Assembly (NCBI RefSeq): GCF_049243985.1
Contig: NC_135384.1
Span: forward strand, 14,008,501 to 14,072,500
Length of the DNA stretch: 64,000 bases
From: Paroedura picta
Lineage: Eukaryota; Chordata; Lepidosauria; Squamata; Gekkonidae
Direction: 5' to 3'
Made by a program: the position numbers and the translations under genes. Position 1 is the first letter of the stretch. Each line of letters opens with the position of its first letter. The notes beneath the pieces are model-generated. The model ran no database searches, had not been told where the DNA came from, and saw only the letters and a program-made list of their open reading frames with translations. Shown in pieces: positions 31,010 through 41,700 of this stretch.

Positions 31010-31560
31010 ATACTTTTTGGATAAAGGCCACAGATATATAATCATGCAAATGAGCGGAGGCAATGCTCCCCCTGGGCGGATCCAATGACCCTCTCCCCCA
31101 CTCCATCTGACCCTAGGACAGTGAGAAAGGGATACCCAAAGCAGGCATACCTGTGGAGTCTGAGCAACACATGATTCAAGCTCCCCCTTCCCATCAGGCC
31201 TGCTGAAAACCTGGAAAGGCATAGTCTAGAAGAAAACCCACAGGCATCAGCCTCAGTTGGATCCCATCCTGGCTGCCAGCCATGCCAGGTGATTGCCCCC
31301 ACCCTTAGGAGGATGCTCCTGCCTGGCATGTGCAAAGTCTCTTAGGAGTCCCCTGTTTCTGGTAATGCCTCCACACATAGGCACAGAAACAACAGCTGGT
31401 GCGGCCTGGTGGAGAGGTTGGCACTCAGTGTGTGCTGCCTCAAATAGCCAGGCCCTGGGCTGTGCCCTGCCCACCCCTAGTGTGCAATTGTGCATCTTAC
31501 AGCAGCTGATTCCCACCATGCCTGGCTCCTGGTGAGACCTTTCTCTTCAACGACACCTTC
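31010..31560. repeat. GC-rich repeat-like region
   Basis: It begins 'ggataaaggccacag' and is far more GC-rich than its surroundings, like family U at 32.9 and 50.7 kb, but only the first 30 bases align convincingly. Overlapping open frames on both strands are low-complexity and not protein-like. Confidence 0.35.
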
Positions 31561-31708
31561 CCCTGCCTCGCAAATGTGGCTGGTAGGCTTATGGTACTGG
31601 CCGATCTTATGATTAATACTAGAGGAAGAAGACAAGAAGTTAGTATATATATGGAAATAAGCATGTATGGATCTACATACGATTATGTATGATAAATAAA
31701 AAAGTATG

Positions 31709-31930
31709 ATAAAAATAAAATAAAATAAAATAAAATAAAATAAAATAAAATAAAATAAAATAAAATAAAATAAAATAAAATAAAATAAAATAAAATAAAA
31801 TAAAATAAAAAGTATGATAAATAAAAATAAATAAAAATAAAAAGTATGATAAATAAAAATAAATAAAAATAAAAGTATGATAAATAAAAATAAATAAAAA
31901 TAAAAGTATGATAAATAAAAAAAATAAAAA
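31709..31930 (+). repeat. (TAAAA)n microsatellite with embedded minisatellite
   Basis: About 20 units of TAAAA (31,709-31,810) lead into four imperfect copies of a 30-36 bp unit of the form 'agtatgataaataaaaataa' plus extra A-rich bases. It probably grew from the A-rich tail of a retroposon. Confidence 0.85.
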
Positions 31931-32427
31931 ATTAGTGATTTGTCATCTTAGAGGGCATTAATACAGTCCATCCTATTTATAAAGACTTTGAGTCAGGCTC
32001 AAATCTCCCCAAATCTGAACCAAATTTGAAATGCTGATCATCTCTACCACCCCCTCCCAGCCCTTGTTGCCAGGTTCTTTATCCTTCCTAAGTAACAAAT
32101 CCTCACGTTTGAGAAAGGAAGGGGAATAATCACCAGTGTGAAAGGCTTTTCATACATCTTTCTTGTAATCACAAATCTTTTCTTCCCATCTCTGCCTTTT
32201 AAAGCCATTTGTAAGTCAGAGAAATGTTCAAATGTCATAATCATGGCAGGAAATGATGGACAGAGAAGATAAAATGTATAGTTACAAGGAGAGAGCGAGA
32301 GAGGACTTATTCCTTCCTGCTGGGATTATACCCTCCCCTTCCCGAAAGACCAGTTTTGTTGTATGGTTGGAGGTTTTTAGCGAGATACATATCAAAGCTT
32401 AAGGAAATTTGATTTTGAAACTGTCTT
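31931..32427. other. Intergenic, no gene seen
   Basis: Nothing recognised. Confidence 0.4.
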
Positions 32428-32474
32428 ATTCATTCATTCATTCATTCATTCATTCATTCATTCATTCATTTATT
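32428..32474 (+). repeat. (ATTC)n microsatellite
   Basis: About eleven CATT/ATTC units, with degenerate units at the 3' edge. The following 400 bases to 32,880 show nothing recognisable. Confidence 0.9.
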
Positions 32475-32884
32475 TAGCATATCCCTGTCTAGAGCTCAAA
32501 TATCTAATATCAAAGATGTTTAGCTTTATTCAAAGTTTCTTCTGAATTTCTGTTACCCTGATCCTTGATGTAGTCCTGGACAGTTCAAAACTTTGTCATG
32601 CTGTATAATTTCACTCCTTAACAGTTCCTACAGATAGTTTGAATATGTTGATTTTATTCTACCAAAGATATTTTGTGTACATAACCAAAAGCTGAAAGAG
32701 TTGTAGCAAACCAACTAACATTGTGAAGAAGATATACTTGGAAACTGAAGTTTGCATGATATAGAAGGAAATGTGTTGAGATGCATGCTGGAATTCCAGA
32801 AATCCTTCACCAGTCTAAAATATTAATGCTTCTGCGGCTATCATTGCTACCACATCTGCCTTGACTAGCAGGAGCGCATTCTGG

Positions 32885-33340
32885 GCTTCATGCATGCAAG
32901 TTCTTTGGCTTAAATAAGGCCACAGCATTATTAACAACAAAATGAGTGTTGGCACATTGGGAGAGGAAGCCTGAGTTTGTAGTCTGCCAACCACAAGAAC
33001 ATGGACTGCAATGGCGCCCTTGGGAGTCTGCACCAGTCCCCTGCTGGAATGTGGATCCCCTTGCTGCTGAGCTTCTTTCGAAGGGAAGTGTCCACCTGGA
33101 GTGCTAAGGGAGGATGCAACCTCCCTTTGGCCCACCCCAAGCCACCTTACACTGTGAGCCCCAAGCCATCGCTGCTAAGTCAGTGCCCATTTTCAGACCC
33201 CCCACATCTTATGGAGGCCTCTAACCTGGGGAATCCTATGGGCAGACTGAATTCTCCACAAACAGGCTCCATCCCATGCCAAACTGCCAGCTGCGATGAA
33301 TTCGCAACCCAAATGCCTTTAACCCAGGCCAAACAATCTG
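32885..33340 (+). repeat. GC-rich interspersed repeat, family U (copy 2)
   Basis: It opens with 'ttggcttaaataaggccaca', then 'agtgttggcacattgggag', 'ggaatgtggatccccttg' and 'agggaagtgtccacctgg'. It ends with 'ggctccatcccatgccaaac'. The first blocks match 50,695-51,000 on the same strand. The last block matches 41,525-41,545 reverse-complemented. No protein and no terminal repeats were found. Confidence 0.6.
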
Positions 33341-33992
33341 ATACCCCCTATAGTTATCATTCTAAGATCAGCTACTGTTGAATGTGCATCATGCAGATAT
33401 GATTAAACCCAATAACTGAATTACCCTGAAACCCTTAATTATTATTTTTAATCAACTCCTTGAGATTTGAAATGGGTTTGGCCACTTCAGTACATTTCTA
33501 GTTCCACTTGCAAACAAAATTAGGGGGAGGGGCAGCTGAGAAAGGTTTAATTGTCCTAAAGAACCCCAATCCATAGAAGTCAGTGGGGCAGACTGCAATT
33601 TAAGGAAACAAAGCAACTCTTCACCTGGAAAATGTGATCAATGAAGAAAGATGTTGGAAATTTTATTTATTGGGATCACCGTAAGTGACTTCATTATCAG
33701 TATATGTTTCCAATATTTTAGGTGCAAAATCTGATAAAGAACTCTTGCTGGTGTGTAACTGCAATTACAGGAAATCAGATGCTTAACCTAGGTTCTTTAC
33801 ATTTGTACTCATTTTATTTTGTATACAATAAATCTATTTGGTTTTTAAATCACTCTCTCTTCATAATTTTATTGCATGGTATGCCCCCCAGTATCCACCC
33901 TTGTATACAGAGACCAAATACTGTGAAGAAAACATCAGTTTCTGCTCTCATCTGGCTCCTTGATAGCCGTCTGAACACCAACCTTCAGTAGC
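33341..33992. other. 3' flank of OR6B-like gene, no gene seen
   Basis: Nothing recognised. Confidence 0.4.
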
Positions 33993-34925
33993 TTATCTAA
34001 CTCGAAGCCTCCTACGTAAATTTCTTCGTAGTGCTTCTTTCACTTCTCCATTTCTCAAACAATAGATGAGAGGATTGAGAGCTGGCGTGATCACGGCATA
34101 GAAGATGGACACAATTTTGTTGAGATTAAAGGGGTGAATTTTTCTGGGCCGAGCATACATGAAGACTGTTGTTGAGAAGAAGATGATGACCACGGTAAGA
34201 TGGGAGGCACAGGTTGAGAAGGCTTTCTTCTTTCCTTGAGTTGTAGAAATATGAAAAATTGAAATAATGATGAACAAGTAGGACAGGACAGTGATCAAGA
34301 GTGGGATTAAGAGGATGACCAAGGCCAAAAGGAAATCCACCAGCTCAGCCACTGACATATCAGTGCAGGAGAGGTTAAGTACAGGAGAGATGTCACAAAA
34401 AAAGTGATTGATGACTCCAGGGCCACAGAAGCTGAGTCTAGAGATAAAGGTGACCTTGACTAAAGAGATAGAAAAGCCACACACCCAGGAGAGCAAACCT
34501 AGCTGGAAGCACAAACGATGGGTCATGATGACTGGATAACAAAGTGGATTGCATATGGCTACATAGCGGTCATATGCCATGACAGCCAGGAGGACACATT
34601 CAGTACACATAAGGGAGATGAAGAAGTAAAGTTGTGCCATGCAACTCTGGAAGGAGATTATTTTACTCTTTGACCAGAAGTCTACCAGCAGTTTTGGAAG
34701 TGTGACACTGATATAGCAGATTTCCAAGAAAGAGAGGTTTCCCAAGAAGAAGTACATTGGCTTGTGAAGGTTCTGATTATTTTTAATTAATGAGATAATG
34801 ATGAGATTCTCCAGGACTGTTAATATGTAAGTGAGGAAGAAGACCACAAAAAGAAAAGGCTGGATCTCAAATCCAGTGGTGAACCCCAGGAGGATAAATT
34901 CAGAGATGACTGTAAGATTCTCCAT
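33993..34925 (-). CDS. Olfactory receptor, OR6B-like
   Basis: Odorant GPCR of 310 residues on the minus strand, uninterrupted. It starts MENLTVISEFILLGFTTGFEIQ (glycosylation site NLT). It has LHKPMYFFLGNLSFLEICYISVTLPKLL, MCTECVLLAVMAYDRYVAICNP (full DRY), FCGPGVINHFFCDISPVLNLSCTDMSVAELVDF, KAFSTCASHLTVV, FMYARPRKIHPFNLNKIVSIFYAVITPALNPLIYCLRNGEVKEAL. The LHKP motif, 'CTDMS..ELVDF' and 'MYARPR.IH.FN.NK' are OR6-type and close to OR6B. The ATG at 34,925 has good context (gtgATGG). An acceptor-like CGTGTTCTTTAG lies about 35 bases upstream, so the longer frame from 34,973 is rejected. It is the only member of its family here. Confidence 0.93.
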   Translation of the reverse strand: MENLTVISEFILLGFTTGFEIQPFLFVVFFLTYILTVLENLIIISLIKNNQNLHKPMYFFLGNLSFLEICYISVTLPKLLVDFWSKSKIISFQSCMAQLYFFISLMCTECVLLAVMAYDRYVAICNPLCYPVIMTHRLCFQLGLLSWVCGFSISLVKVTFISRLSFCGPGVINHFFCDISPVLNLSCTDMSVAELVDFLLALVILLIPLLITVLSYLFIIISIFHISTTQGKKKAFSTCASHLTVVIIFFSTTVFMYARPRKIHPFNLNKIVSIFYAVITPALNPLIYCLRNGEVKEALRRNLRRRLRVR

Positions 34926-35135
34926 CACCAGATCTGTATATATCAATGATGGAGTCCTTTGCCTAAAGAACACGAATGGTAAATCTTGTTATGTAATTAT
35001 ATGAAATGACTAAAATAAAGAAAAATGCTGAGAAATCGCAAGCCTTTAGTAGAGAACATATTGTATTCACCTATTGAAATCAGTCTAAAATTACCTAACT
35101 TGGGCTGGAGTGTGTCCAAACATTGAAATTCAAAG

Positions 35136-35414
35136 AAGAGAAGAAAAAGAGTTGGTTCTTACAAGCTGCTTTTTTCTGCCCAAAGGAATCTCAAAGCGGC
35201 TTACAGTTGCCTTCTCTTTCCTCTCCACACAACAGGCACCCTGTGAGGTGGGTGAGGCTGAGAGAGCCCTGATATCACTGCTTGGTCAGAACAGCTTTAT
35301 CAGTACTGTGGAGAGCACAAGGTCACCCATCTGGCTGCATATGGGGGAGCACAGAATCAAACCCAGCTCGCCAGTTTAGAAGTACGCACTCCTAACCACT
35401 ACACCAAGCTGGCT
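35136..35414 (-). mobile_element. tRNA-derived SINE
   Basis: Minus-strand copy with head 'gagccagcttggtgtagtgg' at 35,415 and an A/G-rich tail complement at 35,136. It lies upstream of the OR6B-like gene. Confidence 0.88.
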
Positions 35415-35639
35415 CCTTATGTAACAAGTTTTAACAATTAGATCAGAACCCTTATGAGGTTTAAAAACATACATAATACTCAGTTTGGATAGTTAATTAA
35501 GGGTCAAAACATTTTTTTAAAGAATCAGATTCTTGTCTAAATGGTTAACTTAAATATATGATTTTTTCATATTTATGAATGGGGTAAAAGCTTTGACAGC
35601 ACAAATAAAAACATATATCATTATATGTTTGAGTGGGAA

Positions 35640-37375
35640 GTCTGTATTGCTGTCCCAATACATAAAAAAGGGATAAAACAGACCCACATAATTACCGTCC
35701 AGTTAGCTTACTAAACATCTAAGATCTATGGCAATTTTTTTACTTTAAAAGCTGGAAGACTGGGTTGATAAAAATAATGTAATCTTCAAAAAAGGACATT
35801 CCACATTAGATCACTACAAAACTCTTTACCATCCGGCAGCTTCTGGAATGAATGATCCAACCAAAGCTTTATATGTGGCTTTTGTTGATTTAAGAATCAG
35901 CCTTTGATTCAGTTGAGAGGCAGAGGCTATCACAGAAACTAGGCAGGACACATTTGGATAATCTTCTTTTGTACCTTTTGCATCAATTACACTCTGACAC
36001 ATTGGCAGACATTAAAATGGGACCATCAGGATCTTTAACAAAGGCTATCCCAATTAAAAAAGGAGTCAAACAATGATGTCCTGGCTCCTTTGCTATTTAA
36101 TCTGTTTATTAATTTTATATAGTTCAGAGACTAGTCTGTCCACAATTTGTGGCACTCTCTATAGGCCAGCAGAAAATCTCAGTCTAGCTTTATGTGACTG
36201 ATATGGCCTTTCTGTCTCTGACCAGAGTTGGACCAAGTAGGCTGCTGGGTAGATTGGGCAATTATTGCAGGAGGAAGCTCTAACCATCAACTACCAAAAA
36301 ACAAAAGTCATTGTCTTTAGAAGAAAAACAACAAGATTAACTTAGAGTATACAGGGAACCCAAATCGAGCAATGTAAATAATTAAAGTTCTTAGGAGTTA
36401 CATTCTCTGAGACCCTATAATGGAATACCCACATAACATCCTTAAAAGCCTCAGCAATAAAGACCTTGGGAGCAATCATGAGATTTTACCATAAAAGGGG
36501 GCGGGGGGTAGCCACATAGACCCAACTATCAAACTGTTTGCATATAAAATGGTATCTAGCTTACTGTATGGCATCTATGTTTGGGGTAGGAAGGAGCAAG
36601 CACTCAGTGGCTTAGAATCCATTCAGAACACCTTTACAAAACATGTCTTAGCTCTTACCAAAGGGGGCCCAGCTGCTTTGATGAGGGCAGAGCTTGGACT
36701 TCCTGCTTTTAGGGCCCACACTCATCTACTCCTGCTAAAATGGTGGAACAAAAATATACTGTCTACTAAAGACTCTTTTAGCCATCTGTTCTTTGACTCT
36801 GCTATAGAAGCTTTCTGCCTTCATAGATGACATTATTTCATGTTACACTGTCCCAGATGACATATTAGCAGAACTAGGAAATAATAAAGACCTAAGAGAA
36901 TGGGTTATCCTCCAGGATGCAAAATTTGACAGATTTTTAATTGTGCAGTCGAGGTGCGCTCCGTGGTTTAATACCTTTAAAAAAAGGATCACAACAGAGC
37001 CCTGAATCTGGTTAATAAAAATGTGAAGAAACTAAGGATAAAGTTTTCAGCCCAGAGATTTCAGTCAATGCCCTCTTCTGTTTTCACCAGGAGATATGCT
37101 CAAAGTCCTCTTTCACAATGTCTCTGTGGGATCCCAGTAGTTGAAGATCTTCCACACTTTCTAATGGAATGTTCACTTTACACAGATCCAAGGAGAAAAA
37201 TTCTAGATAAAATTATTCTGGGGACATTTTCTTCAGCTCATAATAAAGAACGGTGTTTGCATCGCAATATGGATAAATTTGTGACACACAGGGTTGCCAC
37301 CTTTGCATTGGCCACAAGAATGATTCAAGCTGGCCTTGTGGCAAATTCTGTAGACTTTCTAAATAGCTAATGAGC
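35640..37375 (+). mobile_element. Old LINE ORF2 remnant
   Basis: In order, several frames give RT motifs: VPIHKKGIKQTHIIT, KKDIPH (QEGFRKGHST region), KALYVAFVDLR followed by AFDSVERQRL, then KGVKQ.CPGSFAI. Downstream comes the C-terminal domain: LLYGIYVWG...TRR...CLCGIPVVEDLPHFLMECSLY, a CxC...H...C zinc-binding-like motif. It has many frame breaks. The overall plan is a non-LTR element with an RT of the same type as the fragment at 26.6-27.5 kb. The clade (L2/CR1/Jockey group) was not settled. Confidence 0.75.
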
Positions 37376-37539
37376 AGATACTCATTAGCAGTGACATCAT
37401 GCAGATATTACCGCTGGATGTAACATCAAGAGATCACTCCCACCCCACATCACAGGAAGTTGTGTTATCAGGCCACTTTCTGTGTCATCATAATTGACAT
37501 ATTATTAGACTGACCTCACCCACACCTACATTTGACTTT

Positions 37540-37975
37540 CACACATTGCTAGAGATGCCTGCTGGGGAAGACGTCTGGCCAGAACCCAGGGGCCATCAGG
37601 AAGCCCACCAGCAGGGCCAGAACTCCAGAAGCACTTTCCCATTGGTTGGTTCCTGGCACAGGGAATCTGGGGATTTGTAATTCACATGGCTTTCCCTGTG
37701 TGATGTAAGGGCTCCTGGTGGCCTTTGAGATTTGGGCAATGTGTGACATAGATTGGTGGACTGGATGGGCCACTGGCCTGATCTAGCATGGCACCTTTTT
37801 TGTTCTTATGAATGGGGTAGTGATGTTCTTGGTACTTGGGGGGCAACAGTGAGAGGGCTTCTGGAGTTCTGGCCCTACTGGGCGATTTCTTGATGATCCC
37901 TGAGATTTTGTGATTGTGTGACACAGAGGGCTGGACTGATCGATCATGCCTCTCTCATGTTCTCTTGGTCAGCTG
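37540..37975 (+). mobile_element. Two tandem LINE 3' ends (CR1/L3-like)
   Basis: The block 'tggactggatgggccactgg' with 'cctgatctagcatggc' and 'tgttcttatg' ends at 37,812. A second, more diverged block ends near 37,965 ('catgttctcttgg'). Both match the family at 9,985 and 29,296 in inverse orientation. Confidence 0.5.
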
Positions 37976-38679
37976 GCAACCCACTTGGTGAATAGTCTTC
38001 GTAAGGAGTGGGGCTGGCTTCTCCAAGGTTACACTGCAGGAAGTTGAGGATAAAGAAGCTGCAGCTGGGTTCTAGGCTTTTGGTGGGGTGAAGTAATGAT
38101 GGACACAAAGTTTTGGTCTCAGTGCTAGGTCTCTGCTCTTTTCCTTCAGCAGCTAGCTTTTAATTCAGTTTACAGATCAATAGAAACTTTACTGAGCATG
38201 TTGAAGGACATAGAGGACATTCCATTTTTATCATATTTTAAGATTATGTGTTGTTATGGACTTTGGTTGGAATTTCCCGTGATCAGCCCGTTGCAGGAAA
38301 ACAAGTTTTTTTGGTTATATTCCAGAGACTGACCTTTTGGCCTACTCGTTGGCTGTGTGTGCCCAACAGCGAACAGCAGAGACTACATAGTATTTACATC
38401 TCACCTTTTTATTTTTATAATTTTCAAGTTGTTTGAGAGCATAGGGCAGCTGATCTAAAATAATCCAGCATTGTGTCGGTTTACGGCATAATAACCATAG
38501 TGATTGAATAAAACAACAAGTACTAATAAGAAAACCACATATGATGATGGCATAGTAGAAAAATAGATGGAATATAGAAAAATCTGGCAACCATCCTGTG
38601 AGCCATTCAAATAGTGAAAACCTATCACTGGCTTGAACATTATTATGTATCATGATTCAAAGTTTTCTACCTTGTGCTG
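37976..38679. other. Intergenic, no gene seen
   Basis: No coding sequence or clear repeat recognised up to the start of the V2R duplication. Confidence 0.4.
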
Positions 38680-38782
38680 CCTGTTCAAATGCCAACAATT
38701 TGGATACATAAACTTAGGAATTGTAGATCTGTGGAACTTTCAGAGAGTGTACATTAAATAATACATAGAATAACATATTTTA

Positions 38783-41700
38783 TCAATATTTCTTCTTTAC
38801 AAGCAGCAATCTGTTGTTTAAGTCAGGCCTCAGAACAATGATATAACATTTGGGAAGAAAAATGCAACCAAGTAAGCCAGCACTAGAGATTAAGATGGAG
38901 AAGATCTCCACAGCCACCATGGATTTCCCTTTGGTGCTCAGGTAGCTTGGAATAAAAGACAGCCAAACACTGCAAAAGAGCAACATGCTGAAAGTGATAA
39001 ACTTGGCCTCATTGAAACTGTCAGGCAATTTCCTGGCAATGAAAGCCACCATGAAGCTGACTGCAGCTAGGAAGCCCATGTAGCCCAGGACACAGAAAAA
39101 CATGGCAGCTGAGCCCTCATTGCATTCCAGTATGATTGTCTCTTTCAGTGAATGCAGGTCCTTATCTGGGAATGGAGAGGAAGTACTGATCCAAAGAACA
39201 CAAATGCCTACTTGAATAAGGGAGCAAAAAAGGACAAGAGAATATGCCTGTCTTTTCCCCACCAATGGCCTTAGCCATGAGCCAGGTTTGGTAGCCACAA
39301 AGGCCAGAACCACAGTGATGGTTTTGGCCAGGACACTCGAAATAGCTACTGAGAATATTATACCAAAACTTGTTTGTCGGAGAAGGCAGGTCATTTTTCC
39401 AGGCTGACCAATGAAAAGCAAGGCAGAGAGGAAGCAATGAGCAAGGGAGATAAGAAGAAGATAGGTCAAACTGCGGTTGTTGGCTTTGACTATGGGGGTG
39501 TCCTGGTGCTTCACAAACATTTTAAGTACCAAAGCAGTGACCAGGGAGAAAGAAATAGCCATGGTTGCTAAGATGATACCTATGGGTTCTTCATAAGAAA
39601 GGAAGCTTATATCCTTGGGGACACATTGATTTTTTTTGGAATTCGAATAGTCACCTGGAGGACAGACAACACAGCTATCCATATCTGGAAAGAGGGAAAG
39701 AGAGTTTGTTGAATTATTTCCAGATTCTAAAACAAATGGACAATGTTGGTTTTTGATTTATTGGGTATCCCAAACATTTTCTCTGAATTCACTTTTTAAA
39801 ATTTTGCTTCTCCATCCAATTTTCCAATCTTATTGGAAACTCTTGATTATATACCAAATACTTAGGGGACAGCTAAGAATCAGAGTAATTGCTTACTACA
39901 CATGCAGTAAAAAATACATTCCTAGGCTTGATTCCTGGGGTACAACCTGCTTATCCACTACTACCGATATCCAGCTTCCTTGAGGCTCTATCATTCCAGG
40001 CCTAGGCTTCTGTGAAGATTTTCTCACTCAGTGCCTTTAGCCACTTCACCCTCAGTGCAGGGTAGCTCTGAGGTTTCAAGGCCTTACATTCCCTATGGCA
40101 GGGTTAGTCTACCTGTGGTCCTCCAGATGTTCATGGACTACAATTCTCAAGAGTCCCTGCCAGCAAATGCTCATGGGAATTGTAGTCCATGAACATCTGG
40201 AGGACCACTGGTTGACTACCCCTGCCCTAGTGTATAACCCTAACATTCCTGAATGGAATTCCATCTCCCACATCCTAGTGAAAGTGTTGTCCAGTGTTGA
40301 CTTTCAGGTACAATCCCAAGAGAGAAGAAGGCATACATTCTATGGAGAGGATCAGAGACAATCCTCTCCAGCCTCTCAATTGGACCATTTATTTGTTTGT
40401 TTATTTATTTCTAGAATTACATATCACCTCTCACAATAAACTATCTCTGGTGGCTTACAGATAAGAACCTTTATGGACCTTTGATACTAATAGACCCAAA
40501 TTATATGGCTTAAAATATAAAGTATAAGATATATAAAATATAAGAATTAGGTAGTGGGTTGAAGACTTTGTTTGTATCCCTGAAAAAAAAAAACCAGTTA
40601 AGAAATAAGTTTACTGAGGAAGTAAAATACACAAACGAGGTTTTATACCTAGGAACTCATTCTGACTAAAGCTTTTTGCCATCGCCAGCTTGGAAATTTC
40701 TTTCTGTTTATTCAACCATAGGCACAGCAGAAGATCTCTATATTGCAGTCCCTGCAGAGCTCAGAGAAGCAGGGATCAAGCCCAAAAATGCCCTGGCTCT
40801 TGTTGAGGCCAGGTGGATTTGCTTAGGGCCAGGGATCCTCAGCTGATTTGCTGTGCTCGACCCAAGATCTCACTGGGGAACATTTTCAGAAAGCTGGTAC
40901 CTCAGATATACATGATCTTATAATCCCTCAAATTTTTCATGAAATTATACCTTATATATAATCTATACATTATATATAATTATATATAATTATACATAAG
41001 ATATATATGTCTTATAATGATTACGAGAGTTCAGTTTCTTCAGTTGTTGGAATAATAAAAACCTAACATAGAAATACTACAGCGGAATTTCCAGTTATAG
41101 GCTACAATAATAGTAACCTATATGACTACTACGGTGAATAATCTTGAACAGCATCACCATATTGAACAATGGGACAGCAGTGATGATCAAGCTTATACCA
41201 TTCTGACAGAGGGTTCTTATGTTCAAATCACAAAAAAGCAGCAATGAATTTCCTGCAGCCCCCATTGATGCTACATAGGAGCAGGAGGCCGAAAAACACG
41301 CTTGGATGAGATCCCTGATGGTGCAATGCATGGGCATGGAATTCATGCAGAATGCCCATGATGTCAACAAGGAGGCATGACATGCTAGGGGTCCAACCTC
41401 CTGCACCAGCGCTGCCACCAGAAGAGCTTCCCTCCCACCCACTCTGCTTCATTGGCTAATATGTTTATGTATGAATGGCCACTGTAAAATGTCTTTGAAT
41501 TGCATTTCATCACAGCTGGTGATTTGGCATGGGATGGAGTCGGTTTGGGGATGTTTGGTCTGTCCTTCTGACTCCCCAGGTTTGGGGCCTCCTTCTGGGG
41601 TCTGCAAGCAGGGGTGACGAAGCTGGGGAGTCATGGGGCTCACAGTGTCACATAACCTTGGGTGGAACCAAGAAGCTGGTATGTGCCTCTCCTTGGCACC

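Noticed and set aside
31811-31930. CRISPR-like regular repeats
   Set aside because: AT-rich minisatellite without distinct spacers, in a vertebrate genome.
34926-34973. Longer N-terminus for the OR6B-like gene
   Set aside because: It begins with a non-ATG codon and crosses a probable splice acceptor. MENLTV at 34,925 aligns with OR6 starts.
36549-37370. Two open frames that might be host genes
   Set aside because: They contain LINE C-terminal motifs (LLYGIYVWG, CxC...H...C) and continue a broken upstream reverse transcriptase.
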